Of a DNA stretch of 64,000 nucleotides, positions 46,821 through 61,200 are shown in pieces. Each line of letters opens with the position of its first letter. Position 1 is the first letter of the stretch. This DNA comes from Myrica gale (lineage: Eukaryota; Streptophyta; Magnoliopsida; Fagales; Myricaceae): NCBI GenBank assembly GCA_963930655.1, contig OZ005615.1:11860001-11924000 (forward strand). Direction: 5' to 3'. The notes under the pieces were generated by a model. The model saw only the letters and a list, made by a program, of their open reading frames with translations, had not been told where the DNA came from and searched no databases. Made by a program: the position numbers and the translations under genes.

Positions 46821-48397
46821 AATCTAGATGGAATAGAAAAAAGAGTTTTATGGTCTTAAAGATATGACAACAAACACGTGTGGAAAATAATCTGTGTTCA
46901 ACAATAATTAAACACCACGATTTCAAAGGGTTGGTTTGAGTGGTCAAGACTTGAGGCTTAGGATTGTGCTTTTTCTGAGACCTCAAGAACGAATCAACTT
47001 AGGTGCAAACAATTTCTTAGATTACTCTTACAGTAAAACTGGACTTATCTAACATGTATGGATGAATTGGTGTAATTTTTCCAGCTACAACCTACTCTAA
47101 TAACTTTGTTTGTTGATTGATTTGATTGGGGGTAATTTATGTAATATTTGTATTTTGCAGATAATTATGAGGAATTGAATTCTTAGTGAGTACTAATTCA
47201 TTTGTTGACTGTTAGGCATATTTGAAGTCAAATTCCAGGATGTAGACCGATGTTGGAAGATCTAGTCGACAAACGTGTATATATATATTTGGTTGATAAC
47301 TTTATAATAGGTGGCCTTCATAATTATGGGCTTTAGGGTATCGCCTTATCTGCCTATCCCTTTCAGTCGCGCCTGTCATCAACATCATCAGTGACACATC
47401 TTTTTCCTAGCTTTCAACCTCAAACCATTCAGTAAAAACGAAAAAAAAAACAATCCATAAGACCCAAACTTGTTTACGAAAAAGAAATAGAGGGAGAAAA
47501 AAAAGACGCATAGGAGTAGGATTGTGGCATCGACAAAGTGAAACCTGTCCCAGGGAATTGCCGTCAAGCAACTGGAGTGCAGCAAGAGAATTGGTTGGTT
47601 TTAACCTATTCCTCAAGGTTAAGGTTGTTGAGGTGTCTGCGTTGCTTAGTTGGTAATGGTAGTATTTCAGTCCAATGTGTCATAGACGCTAGATTTTGTA
47701 CGAGCTAGAAAACAACAACCTGGGAATAGTTCAACAAATTGAAGGTCATTTTCACGGGAATAGTTAACAATGTGTTATAGGCTATCTTTATTTTAGATCT
47801 CAAATTCTTTTTAAAAACTTCTCACGATTTCAATAATTTTTTACATATTTTTCACTAATCTAAAGAGAATGTATACTACTCTTAAAAATATACAAATACA
47901 AAAACTGTTTTGAGATTTAAACCAATTTAGTGTACCAATCAGCTACGGTCTCCAGTGACCAAACAAAGAATAAAAAATTATAAAAAAGTCCTTATGATGT
48001 TCTGAATCTGTTCGTACAAATTTTGGAAAAAGATCGAGGTTAAAAGTATTGTTCCTGGTGGTTTCAACTCGTCCGAAACAAACCGCGCGTGGCTTTCCTT
48101 TTTGTCGGCAGGAACTTTGGAGTTTGGGTCAGGAAACGTTGGGCCAATGGATTGTCGGTGGGTCTCTACAACGGGCGTTGAGGCTGATAATTGAGCCCAC
48201 GTATATGAAATGAGTTCTCAATTTAGGAAGAGGACGGAGCGAAAAGATCGAAGAGTCTTCCACAAGAGACGAGGGATGCTCAGAATCTAATCACGACGGC
48301 TGATCAATAAGACTTGAAGAGTGTCCTTTACTTCTCGCCTCATTTTTAGACGAAATAATACCAATTCTAACACTAATGCTAATGTATACATACTGTA

Positions 48398-48417
48398 TAC
48401 ATACATACATACATACA

Positions 48418-48447
<30 letters not shown>
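48398..48447. repeat. ACAT microsatellite (copy 2)
   Basis: Same repeat number as 22689-22738, which is unexpected if the copies were old, since such loci mutate quickly. Confidence 0.95.
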
Positions 48448-48448
<1 letters not shown>

Positions 48449-49286
48449 TGATTCCTCTTCTATAAGTTCATACTAACTGCAACTTCCCCCCCATCTCTTT
48501 GCCTAGCTTGAGTGGGAGCTGCAACAACTAAATGATAAATTAAGCCTCTAACTAAAATGACATCTCCATGCTGTCCTATCATATAAATTGATCGCCTAGG
48601 TTGGCCGGGGTTCAATATATCCCCTTAACTGGGCTACTAAATTTATCACGTAAAGGAATTAAAAAAAAGGAAATCAAGAAAGAAAGAAAATAATGAAAAA
48701 CATTGTTTCTCATGATAGTACTTTTGGTTGGGTGGACTAGTTATCCCTTTATTTGGCTTTTGGCAGTATTTACTGCCTCAGCTGCACGAACATACATAGT
48801 TCATAATGAAACCAGGTGGGTCTAACTAGAGCTACATCACCAGGAATACACAAAATCAGAGTACCTTGTAGGAAATAGGCCATGTATGCTAACAGACATG
48901 CCAAAAAACCTAGACATAATTATCCTTAATCATGTAAAATTAGAATACCTCGTAGGAAATACGCTATATGTATATATGCTTCATGCAGTAGATCTCTGTC
49001 CTCGTTCCGCTAGTTTCTTGTGCATATGATGAGAAAATATCCTTCATGTAAACTACCTGGTGCGATAAAGTACCATGTCCAGGGTTCCCCAGATTGAAGA
49101 AAGATTATGCTTATAAAGAGACAAATATATTGGCAGTTTTGTAGTACTGGTAGCAATGATGGTAGCAAGCTTCAACGATGAATATGATACCGACGATATG
49201 ATATGGCGGTGTCAGTCTAGTCCATTCGAATGGCTGGAACTTGAAAATGATGCGGGAAACACCTAACTGGAGATTAACACGAGGGT

Positions 49287-50565
49287 TTAATTAGAAGGTT
49301 TGTGTGCTTCCGGCGAAGGAGGTGAACGTGCTACCAAATTAACACCGCCGATGATGATCTCATAGAGTTCAGGCATTTCTGGTACCGGTATTGCATTTGT
49401 ATCATAAGGCGGGCCTGTGAGACTTGGATTCATCGGGCCATGACTATCTTGCGGAGTCGATCCCATGATGAAATTCTGATCTTGTTGATTGGGATCAAGT
49501 TGATAGTGTCGATCATACCACTGTGACCAATTGTTAGAAAAAGGATCTGATAGCGGTGGGATTATAGGTGGAAAATGGAGCCAAGTAGGGCTACAATTGT
49601 TCCGTTCTAATATAAGATTTCCATGATCTACACCTCGCAGCATCGTGAGGGGCGAGGGAAGGTGTAGCTGGTCTCGTCGAAAGTTTGGGACCAAATTAGG
49701 GTTTGTATTTGGGGGTAAGAAACGTTCCTCTGTACCGTTATAACAGTCGAGAACATGAAAGGTTTCTAAAGAAGGAACTGCGTCATGGGCCAAGAGCTTC
49801 TTCTTTATGCTTGTATTCCAAAAATTCTTCACCTCATTATCTGTTCTTCCTGGTAGGTGCTTGGCTATCCGAGACCACCTGTCCAAAGAATTAATGTCCC
49901 TTTTTCATGAAACTGATAACCATCACCATTAATGGAGATGGCGTTGGGTAAAACACTGTGTTTCAAGTCTAGAGAAAACCTACCTGTTACCAAGAATGCT
50001 ATGGAGTCTAATGATGACGGCTTCTTCTTCGGTAGAGAAGCTCCCCCGTTTCAAGTCTGGTCTGAGATAATTTATCCATCTCAGTCTGCAGCTCTTTCCA
50101 CATCTCTGTAGCCCTGCGTTACAAATCCAGACCAAAAATCAAAAGAAACAAGGGAGAAAAGTATATGATTCCAGAAAACCAAGAATCATACAAATGGTTA
50201 GCCTGAAAATTAAGGTTCAAAGAAACAAAATAGGCCTAGACTAAAACTTTTAAATGCCTAATTTGTTACTTAACCGCAGAAAACATAAAAAGGAAAGGTA
50301 TTGAGGAAGCAAAATAGATAGAACATATATATGAGAGCTCGTGCAACTTAGATGATCATAAAAAGGTTACCCGGAAACCAAAAAAAAAAGGATGATCATG
50401 ATAGATCCATAGAGGTGATCAGCAATTGTTACCAGCAAGTCTCGGAACTGAACTCCAATTACCATGGCCATTGGCTGAAATGTACGTGATGAGTTTCTCA
50501 TCCTCCTCCGGTGACCATAGCCCTCTCTTGACCTTTTGCTTGTTGCAACAGGAGTGTTGTCCCAT
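49287..50565 (-). CDS. MYB103: R2R3-MYB transcription factor, MYB103-like (copy 2)
   Basis: Exons 50433-50565, 49984-50113 and 49287-49878 encode the same 284-residue protein as 23578-24856. The duplicated block extends about 13 kb beyond the gene's 5' end and about 11 kb beyond its 3' end, so this copy keeps its full promoter and terminator context. If the duplication is real, both copies should be expressed alike, and reads could not easily tell them apart. Confidence 0.88.
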
Positions 50566-53500
50566 CCCCTTTTCTCCCAAAATCAGTAGTGTAGCTAGTG
50601 GTGGATCAAATCCAAATTTTGGGTCTTAATTAACCACAGAACGAAATGAACAGAGAAACGGAGAATAAAAGACGAGAATTATGAGTGATCTTGTCATAGC
50701 CTTGAAGGACAAAACAGAGTGAAACCGTGAACTAGATTAAGACAACAGATAAATCATAAATGGCTGATATATGCAAGTCTTCGTGGATGGCCCCATAAGT
50801 ACTCTCGTGGCATAAATGGATGATATATGCAAGTCTTCGTAGATTAATTATTAGGGCTTATGGCATTGGGCTAAAATTAGTGTCAGCATCTGCCTCTGAG
50901 AGCTGCATGGAGTAGGATCCATTATAAGCCCAGGGGTAAGCTTCTCAGACACGTGCAGGGCGGTGGGTCCATTGTGTTGACAGGTCCTAAGTTGGACATT
51001 TGTGAGATTATTGATCAAGTGAACATCTTTGTAGGAAGAATTGTATATGTGAGTGGTTTACCAGCTTGACCTTGCCTAGTCGTTTTAGGGATGGCAATGA
51101 TTGATTTTTGGATGTATTGTGATTGTAAGCCACTTACCCTCCTTATGCCTTTTCTGCAGGAACGCAAAAATGAATTTGAGTGTAATCTAGTTGACGCCGA
51201 ACAGAATAAAAATTATTATGTAGGCTAAAAACAATAGGTAATTTGCAAGAAGGAAAGAGAGAATTTCGATGAAATACGGAAATAAATCAAATGATTGCCA
51301 AAAATCTGGCCCAAATCGGGTTCATAATTATTTCCTAATCGACAAATAGAAATTACCATAAATAGCAAAAATTAACTAAAAATGGAGATTCGAAAATGAA
51401 AACAGCGGATTTGGGGCTCGAAACAGGGTGCACCGAGCATAGCTCGGTGGCTATGACGTGTGCGTCGAAAAGAGCTTTCCGAATTGGGGTAACAGGCGGG
51501 AATCAGACACTTGTAGCCAAAGTTATGACCAAAAAATCGACACGTGCACGGAAACCGCCCTAATTAGGTTAGATCACGATTTCTTGGCATCTTTGCGTTG
51601 ATCTTCTTGCTCCAGGTAATTCAACGCCATCAATGAGCAATCTGACAGCTCGACATCATCTCACTCGGATCCCCTGCATCACTAGTGTAGATCATTTGTA
51701 TAACTACTCAATTGAATTAATTTTTAAACCTTTCGATAAGCTGAAAACGTATTCCATAAACGTTTACACAATTTTTCTACTAATTTGCATAAATTTTCAA
51801 CGACCACCCAAGGGAGTATACATAGACATTAGACGATTTGAGTCGAGTTCTTGAGAGCTGCAATATTTTCACCCCGCAAGAAGAGAAACGACGTACGTCT
51901 TCCTTTACTATAGATCATCTAGTCATGGGCCTGGAAGAAAATCTCTCATTGCTTTATGGTATAAATTTTGTCATGATACATTTAATCTTGCAAGGGTATC
52001 TATCACATGATGGGTCGTAGTTATCATTCACGAATGATGTGGTGAAAATTTGGGGACAGAGAACTACGATGAACCGTGGAGTTGTACTTGTTATATCCAT
52101 GTTTGTTTCTCACTGTAAGAAGAATGCTCACCAGCTTCGACTTCCAAAGATTAGCCACAGAAGTCCGAAGTGCAGTTAATGAGAGTCTATCGTTGGTTTA
52201 AAAAGGAAGGGAAAGCAAAGCTTTACTTGTACGTCAGTTAATTCTTCTAGCCGCTCCTCTCGTAATTTAACAGCAACGTATTCTCTCGCCTGATTTCTTT
52301 TGGAAACGCGAATTCTGTTGACAATTTCTAGGGTTAGTGACTTAGTTAGATCAAGGAAAACCATGTTTCGCAGAGATGAGTCGACAACAATCAACTAAAA
52401 GGTAGTAATCGGGAACAGCACGACAATCTGGAAAGTAAGCAACTTTTTTCAGAACCTCGACTGCATTCTGCAACGATGAAAAGCAATTACTGGGACATGT
52501 AACCCCTTGCTACAGTTGTCTTTCTTCCTTCTCTTCAACATCAACCGAATCTTTGAAATCCCCCCCGCACCTCAGAGTCTATTGAAAGGAAGTAGAAAGT
52601 TTGGTTAAAACTTGCAACAGCGGCCAGGGGGATTTCCTTGTGTTTATTCTACTGAGAAAGGCTATCGCCGGGTTTGGAGATGGGGTGAGAGCCGAGACAA
52701 GTCAGTCTCGTCCTTTAAGGCCATAGAGTAGGGATTTGGTACGGAAATGGCTGTCCGTTTGTTTGCATTGGATAAACAGCAAATCATGAAACTTAAGGCC
52801 GGAGTCATCAGATTGCCCGAACTAATGCTACTGATTTTTCTTGTTCTTCATAAATTTTGGTGGGATGCCCAGAAGAATGCAAAACTCTTTCTCAATAGGG
52901 GACGAGACAAAAGTCAGCTCAAATGGACGATACGCTTGATTCGCCCTTTCAATTCAATTATGTTCCTGGCGCCGTATGGGCCTCCATGCGGGGTTTTTCG
53001 GCTTTAAGCATTCAGATTGATACCACTCGACGAGAATGTAAGAGCCATTTTCATCTGTCTTCCGTATGACACCTCAAACACGCAGGATTTTCTTTCGTGG
53101 GTAGAATACAAATTACAAGGAGAAAGTTTGGAACCTTTTTGACAATTGAACCCTTTGCTTGATGGCGGCGGCTGACAAATACTATTGGGCCCATATTACC
53201 AGACCGATCATGCAAGTGAAAAATTTATCAGTACTCTGTTCGATCAGAGTTCTAGAAATCGTATCATTTAATGCACCGACAAAACAAATCAAGATACATT
53301 AGAATTCTTTGTTTGAAATGTAAAATTTAGAAATAGATAAACACAATACGTGAATACTATATTATTTAATACTATTATTAATTTTTAGATAGGATAAACC
53401 TTACACTAAGATCTACATGTTGCGTTTATCTCCAATAACGAAGTTGTGGAGGCATGACCCCTTGAAAAATTTGTGAAACCTCTTCCTCCCTTGGTCTTAT

Positions 53501-53763
53501 TTAAACTTTTGCTTAAATAATGACATTTGGCTTCCCAAAAATATGAAATCTTTTTCGTATTGTTATATATATACCTCAAAGATTAATTTTTTACTATGTC
53601 GTCTCTCTTTCTTCAAATTACACGGAAAAATTGCATAACCAAATTAGACAAGTTCCAACATGGTGCTACAAATTTGTTTGATATCTTATGAGAGGTTGGA
53701 GTACTGGATGTCAAAGTTGCTAGAGCTTAAAAATATGAGGAAAATACATTTCTCACCCACGTA

Positions 53764-54079
53764 TTGTCACAGGTTTTGTATTTTACCCTCATAAACTATC
53801 ATATTTAAGAGATCGCACTCACGAACAAGCAATCCCTAACACATTGCTCGCTGTCTTTTTCTGGCAAATTAGATGAAAATTTACCCCTTTAAAAAAAATA
53901 GAATGAAGAATTTGCTATTAAATGTAACATGTTATTTAACTTTTTTAAAAGGGCATAATCAACATTTCGTGTTAATAAAAGTCAATAAACAAAGAGTGCA
54001 ATGTGTTAAAGATAAATAGTTTTGGTGCAATTTTTAAACATTATATTTTAGGGTACAAAGTGTAAAACATGCGTGCAAA
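53764..54079. mobile_element. Possible MITE with weak TIRs (copy 2)
   Basis: Duplicate of 28055-28370; the same weak TIR evidence applies. Confidence 0.3.
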
Positions 54080-54121
54080 GAACATTGTTAAGAGAGTTTA
54101 TGTGAGGATTCATATATTTTG

Positions 54122-54434
54122 GGAAAAAACTATTTTGTGCCCTCTAACTATCAATACAATTTCAAATAAGAGTTTAAGTTACTAATCTTGACACATTGAG
54201 CCTTTTAAATTTTACAATTAATCAAATTGCGCCCTAAAATAAAATTTGAGAATCAAAATCGTGTTGTGTCATTCATTCACAACACATGTGACACAAGTTT
54301 GATCGTTTGATTTTTTAGGGGTACAAAGTGATTAAATGTGGTAGTTTATGGGCTAAATGTTTCAAATGTGGTAGTTTAAACCCCTATTTGAAATTGCATT
54401 AGTAGTTAGTGGGTTCAAAATGACTTTTTTTTTT
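54122..54434. mobile_element. MITE with about 50-bp TIRs (copy 2)
   Basis: Duplicate of 28413-28725. Confidence 0.65.
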
Positions 54435-55088
54435 CTTCTAAATTTTGACTTTGGTTTCGTTTAACACGACGGTAAACCTAAATTATGTCCTCAATACTCC
54501 ATTAACTCCCCCATCCCAAAATGGAAAATAAAGGGTAACTTGTCCGTGGTTGGTTGAATGATGTTGGAAGATATCTGCAAGTCCAGTGTCTTATTCTTTG
54601 TAATTTTTTCCCCTCCTAACAACGACGCTGAGACATCCTATGACGTCTTCATTTTCCTTAACGGGGATCAGGAGCTTGACAACAGCTGCTCTTCCTTAAT
54701 GGCGCGCTTCTAGCTATTTCCTTCTCTCCCAACCGGTGAGTGTTAATGAGGAGAGGACATTTCCTAACTGACAGGACTTCGAAGGATAAGGTTCCATTTA
54801 ATAGGCTATAGTGACTGATCACCATATACTTGTTGGTTAGTCGCTAATGTCTTTTGTAAATCAACCTATCTTTAATAGCAGTACACAGAAATGAAACTAC
54901 TCTACAATGGCTTCTGGGCCATTGCCAGAATCCTGTACCCTATGCCGAGTACACAAATACTGTGAGTCTGTGATGACAAGGCTTCTCCTGGAGTAGATTA
55001 AGATCCTTGCTTGGCTGTTTTGTGTTCCTTCTATGTCACGATACTACAAATCAACGCATCAACTTATAAGACGACAATTCTTTTGAGG

Positions 55089-55283
55089 TTGTGTTTGTGT
55101 TGTAAAATTTTAGTGTTGTTAAAATTTTAGGTATTGGGTTTAGTAAAAAAGTGAAGAGAGATGTAATTTTTTATATTTTTTGTAGTAAATAGTAATGATT
55201 TGATGGTGAGAGAGAGATTATATTGTAATATTTAATTGTGTTAAAATTTTAGAGGGGGTAAAATTTTGGTGCACAAACGCAAA
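55089..55283. mobile_element. Small TIR element (copy 2)
   Basis: Duplicate of 29380-29574. Confidence 0.5.
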
Positions 55284-55402
55284 TTCATCTCATTCGCCCG
55301 GAGAGGAGGGGTTGGCGTCTGTTGGTTCTGTATATAAGCCAAACGTGTCTTCGCAATGCCATTTCTTTTTTCTTTTTTCTACGTGACATGAACTATTATC
55401 CC

Positions 55403-55979
55403 TTAGCTGGGCACACGCCCCTGAACTAAATCATCACAACAATAAATACTGGGAGAAATAGCACCCAGGTCAATATCTCCGAGAGCATCAAGCGACCAAC
55501 CCCACTTAGCCAGACGATGAGCCAGCTGGTTACCATCCCGTGGTGTCCCCTGAAGCTGCCAACTAGAATGTTGAGAGAGCAGCCGCCTCAAAGTCCGCAC
55601 CTCTCCTTAAATGATCCAGTCAAGGACAGATTAAACATTGTGAACTTGAACTTGGTTAATCAAAACCAGAGAATCACCTTCCACCACAATATATGTTGCA
55701 GCCATTGAAAACGCCAGACGAGCCGCCCAAGCCTCCTCTTTTTAGTACTTCACCACCAGTAGTCTTAGCAATAGATACCTTCAAGAGGGCACCACTGCTA
55801 TCTCGACAAACCGCAGCAGCACACAAACTACCAATCTTGAGGGCCACGTCTAAATTAATCTTAAGCGACCCCTCCGGAGGAGGTTGCCATAGAGGAGATG
55901 GAGAAGAAGTGGTAACTTCCCAAGCCGATAAATGGGCAGCGTACCGCCGTTGTTTCAACAGAGTAAATATGTTGTTTAT
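55403..55979 (-). pseudogene. Plant RNase H (RVT_3-type) fragment (copy 2)
   Basis: Duplicate of 29694-30270 with the same frameshifts and internal stop. Confidence 0.82.
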
Positions 55980-57049
55980 GGGTAAATTACAATAGCACCT
56001 CAAACTCTCTCTCTATTCACAAATTTATCATATTTCTCGTAAACCATAACTCCCTGCAACATCTCATCCTGCAAAACCAGTTTCTGTTATATGACTTCAT
56101 CCCCTCAGAACGGATTGGGTCCGACCCCCAATCCGTCCCACCATCCGAATGGATGGCTGAACTTTCAACGATGGAATTACCAAGGGGTGTGGGTCCCGCC
56201 CTGCTCGAGCAGTGACTGCTCCCGGGACCCACACCTGCTCGAGCATTTTCCACCGGCTGGATGGCTGAACTTGAAAGTTCAGCCATCCATTCGGATGGTC
56301 GGACGGATTGGGGGTCGGACCCAATCCGTTCTCTTCATCCCCTACCCACAGGAATAATGCTTCCGCATGTTAAAAGACAAATATACCCCTTCAAAATGCA
56401 ACAGATATTAGGAACATAAATTTCGATAAGAATCGAAGCTTTTGGTTTCATCTCCACCTCTGATTTTGGAAATCCGGTTCCGATTCTTGCATATACTAGA
56501 ATCAAAACTAGAAATCATTTTTGGCAATTTTCAAATCAGAATAGAAATCGAAAATTCCACCGAATTATCATAATTTCTAATTCTAGTTTTTCTAAACAAA
56601 TAAAATAAAAATCATATGATGAATAACAAAAAACTATTCCAAAAATTCTTCTAAAAAATATTTTTGGCTCATCCAAAAAATTGTCATAAGCCCACATGTC
56701 AAGTTGAAATTGGTCGTTTCGGCTCCATTTGTTCCTGTACCCACTTTTAACGGATAGCCCTCTTGAGTAATACTGTAAGTGATTCAGTTTTTTACGAAGG
56801 GGGCTAACATTTTCTGTTTCAACTTATTGTCATTTTTTTTAATGTTCATTTAAGAATGAAGACATATTTGTCATTTAAAATATGAGGAGTCAAGTTAAAC
56901 TTAAACTGTTCGAAATAATGGCTCTTGTGGATATGGATAGAATCGAAACAAAATTAGGACTTTTGGAGAGTTATCAGTTGTAGCTATTTATAGTTTTATG
57001 AGATATTGAGAATATAGTGGTAGTTTGAGAGGGTTATTATAATTTGTCC
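55980..57049. mobile_element. TIR element with about 80-bp TIRs (copy 2)
   Basis: Duplicate of 30271-31340, including the nested foldback MITE. Confidence 0.6.
56106..56332. mobile_element. Nested foldback MITE (copy 2)
   Basis: Duplicate of 30397-30623; target duplications at 56095-56105 and 56333-56343. Confidence 0.85.
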
Positions 57050-57606
57050 TATCTCAACATAATACTTAGACATTATAGTGAAACATTACTAGGACACGTG
57101 TACTGTCAAAAGGAGCTACGTTGGAACTATTCGATGCCACGAGAAGGATCTGTTTTATCGTCCTCGAGGAAACAATTGTCAAGTAAGACAAAACCTCTTT
57201 AATCAGATCTTTTTGTTCAAAAAAAAAAACAGAGAGAGAAGAAGGGATTCCTGAAAATAGGATCTCCATAACTTCTCTCCAACTACCAAACAAAAGTTAT
57301 ATGCCAATTTGAACTTCCTTGTTAGAATTCCTCTCTCATTGAATTACGTACATTTGGTCCTCTATCGAGTCATGAGGATGGCTAAAGGAAAAACAAACTA
57401 GTCGTGGGGATTTATCAAATTGTGAAAACCAGGTGGACTGCATCCAGTTGCCAACAGAACTACTCTTTGGGCCCCTCCATCAATCTGGTTCCAATAAGAT
57501 TGGGTAGCCATGTTCCTCAACCCGGCCCAAACACGGGCTCCGTTTAGAAAAATAGTCTACATTTGGTTGGGCCAATGGTCTAGCGCAAAGCCCATGCTGA
57601 TCATTA

Positions 57607-57990
57607 AGGCATGTTATTTTTGATTTTTTTTGTTTATTTTGCATTTTAAGAATTTTTTGAATCTTGAGAATACACAAACCAAACATATTCAAATACCAAT
57701 ACAAATCAAAACTTCTACACGCATACCAATAAACTCCAACATCATCTAAAAATTCTCAAAACACTATAAATCCTAAAATTCAACATAACGGAACATCTCC
57801 TAAGTATGGTTAGAAAATTTAAGTGATGTTTTAGTTTTTGTGGCATCGTGTAGAAAATGTTGACTTATATTGATGTTTGTAAAAAATGTAATATTAATTT
57901 GTATTATAATGCATGTAAGAGCAATAATAAGATTGTAAGTTTAGAAAGTTGAATTCAAATTCTTAAAATTTTCTCACACCGAACATACTC
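57607..57990. mobile_element. Tourist-like MITE, 384 bp (copy 2)
   Basis: Duplicate of 31898-32281, with TTA on both sides. Confidence 0.68.
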
Positions 57991-58125
57991 TTATATACAT
58001 GACTAACTCCAACACACAAAAAGAAAAAGTAAAACAGGAGTCAAGACACTCTTTTGGGATTTAGGAACTCGGTTGAATGGGCTCACATGTCCAAGTCCAG
58101 GCCAATTGACATATTTTCAATCTTA

Positions 58126-58352
58126 GGGCATAATCGTTTTGAGAAAATTTTAAGAATTCTAAGAATAGTGTGAATATTTAGGTAATGTTTGAGTTTTACT
58201 GGCATGCGTAATAAAATTGTTTAGTTGTATTGATATGTATAAAAAAAAGGTAATGTTGAATTGTATTGGTATACGTGTAGTAATAATGTTAGGAGTATAA
58301 ATTTAGAAAGTTGAATTCAAATTCTAAAATTTTTAGCCAAATAAACATGCCC
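58126..58352. mobile_element. Tourist-like MITE, 227 bp (copy 2)
   Basis: Duplicate of 32417-32643, with TTA on both sides. Confidence 0.75.
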
Positions 58353-59048
58353 TTAATCTTCCGTGGTTGCTGGGCTTCGGTGATCTATAACCTTCCCAGA
58401 CCGAAACGAAGGGCACTTTGCACGTGTCAATCTTAATGAGCCATTTATTTCGTTGTTTCAACAATAAACGTCACATGTGCGATATACATTATTAACTTCC
58501 TCCATTAATGAGACATAGCTAAAGGTCCCAAATATTCGGATCGGGTCATGTAACTTATTGGCTTCAATGCCCCCCCGAACAGAACTCTGAATACAACAGC
58601 TAAGCTTATTCTATAAAACACGTTGATCGCCAGAACAATAATAAAAAAAAAGCCATGACTTCACCTTTTGAACTTGGTTTATCATAATTTCAAAACACAT
58701 TTTCTCTTCACTTTTTCATCAATTTTCATAAACTTTTTCACCACCTTTCATAAACTTCTTCATTTTTCACTAATTTTTTTATTCTCTCTTTATTTTTTCA
58801 TCAATTTTAATATTTAAAATTTTAACCACCCTAAAATATTATTTCTCAAACAGAAATGTCTTTGGACCTCGAAATTATGTCCATGTTCTCAAAGCATATT
58901 AAAAAAAATGTAAAATAAAGAAACTTGGCTGGTCTCTGCTTGAATGATAAAAAAACGTTTTTCTGAAATATTTTTTTATGTAAAGTATTGTAAATTTTAT
59001 TATTCGGCCGGACTCCCAACTGCTTTGAAATGCAGGTGAGCCCAGACG

Positions 59049-59864
59049 ATGGGACTTCCAACACGCCCCTCAAGTGTGGCGGGAGGACATCCAAGCCAAC
59101 ACGTGTAAACGACTGACGGTGAGACTACAAACTAGGAGTATTGCTCTGATACCATATTAGAATTTACACAATATGTGAAAGGTGGATCTAACTTAACTCC
59201 AAAAGACCACTACAAAAAAATCGTTTTTTAACGGCAGTTGCAAAAAACGCCGCTAAAAAATCGCTGTCAAAACTCTTTTCACTTTTAACAGCGGTCTTTT
59301 TAACGACGGTCATCAAAAGCGCCGCTATAGGTGTCTTTTAGCGGCGTTTTTCGCAGCCGCAGTTAAAAGGACAGCCGTTAGAAGACAACGAAGTTTTTAA
59401 CAGCGGTCAACAAAAGCGCCGCTGAAAGTCACCTATAGCGGCGCTTTCGATGCCCGCCGTTAAAAAAATCGCTGTTAAAAGTGGAAAGAGTTTTAGCAGC
59501 GCGTTTTTAAAAACGCTGGCGTTACTCCGTTTATAGCAGCGGTTTTTTTAAAAACGCTGCTAAAAAACCGATGTTGAAAATTAGGAGGCAACACCAGCGT
59601 TTTTAAAAACGCTGCTAAAAGCGAGAAACACTAGTGTTTTCAAAAAGCTGCTAAACAACCGCCGCTAAAAGCGGATAACGCCAGCGTTTTTAAAAACGCT
59701 GCTAAAAGCGGGAAACACCAGCGTTTTCAAAAACGCTGCTAAAAAACCGCTGCTAAAAGCGGAAAACACCAGCGTTTTCAAAACGCTGCTAAACACCAGC
59801 GGGATGCTACAACCTTATAAGAAGCACATTGACTAGTTTCTCTAGCAACGTGGGACTTCCAACA
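59049..59864 (-). mobile_element. TRIM-type element, truncated and interrupted (copy 2)
   Basis: Duplicate of 33340-34155; primer-binding site at 59140-59154 on the minus strand. Confidence 0.72.
59208..59809. mobile_element. CACTA-type terminal fragment with repeat array (copy 2)
   Basis: Duplicate of 33499-34100. Base 59309 is G where copy 1 has A (33600). G restores CGACGGTCATC, closer to the AGCGGTC words of neighbouring repeats. Confidence 0.75.
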
Positions 59865-60902
59865 TTTCTTATAAAACAAGCAATGAACCTAACCCCTTTT
59901 AGTTGGTATCTTAGCAAAATAATTAGAGGGTACCTGACGTTTTTTTTTTCATGAAAAGAGGTGCAATATAAGCTGACATGTGCCTAACCCCATCTAATCA
60001 TATCTATCGCAAAAGCAATCCTTTCCACCAGCTCTCTTAGTGGTAGACCCCACTCGTAAGAAACAGATTGAAAAAAAGCAGTCCACCAACTAGGGTTGTT
60101 CAGTGTCAATGGAAAATTCAGGTGGCATTAACACAGACATCGGTCAGGGTTTTCGGTATCTGACTTCACCGGTGCCAGTACCGGTTGAGGGTTTTACCAA
60201 AAATCCGGTGATATTCCCGGTTTTAGGGTTACACGGGACACCGAGACACCAGTTTTTTTTTAAAACGTGTTTTAAGTTTTTACACCCCTCCCGGTCTCCT
60301 AGGCTCCCACAATGCCCTTTTCCCCCTGCCCCACCCTGGCACCCGCGCGAACCCCATTTCCTCCTGCTTTGGCCGTTTTTTTTTAAAATCAAAACGAATC
60401 ATTTTGTTTAAACGTTAAACCCTTCTTAGTAGTCCGTCCTCAGACAGTCAGACTCCTCACTTCTCAATGGGAGGGGGTTTCCACTTCGCAAACCCCCTCT
60501 CATTCAGATTTCATCCGTCTTGCCTCTGACTGTGCCCATCTCACGATTCCCACCCGTGCAGCCGTGCCCCTTTCCCTCTCCTCCCCTCTCCTGCCGACCA
60601 CCACGCCTGCAGGTGTCGCGCCTCTTGTCGCCAACCACAACTCCCCTCCTTCACGCGTCAAGCTCTCTTGTGTCCTCTCCTGTCTCTGTCTGCCACATCT
60701 CTCTCCACTCTCAAGTGCCAAGGATTGAGATTCGTTTAGGTATGTTAAAAATCAATCGATTTGTTAACTTTAATATATTCTTTTGAAAATATTAGGACAT
60801 ATTATTGCTGAACGTTTTCCCCATTGTTGGTTTTAGGTTCTGTATTTAATAAAACAACAAATGATGTGCAACATGTGCTTGTTAATTGATTCGTATTATA
60901 TG

Positions 60903-60932
60903 ATTATATATATATATATATATATATATATA
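60903..60932. repeat. AT microsatellite (copy 2)
   Basis: Same length as 35194-35223. Confidence 0.9.
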
Positions 60933-61200
60933 AGATTGTTGTTAATTGATTATTGATTCGTTTGTTAATTCGTTTCATTAATTTAGATTTTATTGATATT
61001 TGATTAATGAAACAAAAGAAAAAAGAAATAAATTGAGCCAAGTGCGTAAAATACTAAAAAAAATGCATAATATGAATGTAGGATAAGCGAAAACTGCTAC
61101 GATAAGGACCGGTTTTTGCCCTTAATGATGTAGATGTAGGTGACAAATATTTAAACACTGGCCTACCCGGTGTAGGAGATGATTTTGGCCAAAACCCTCA

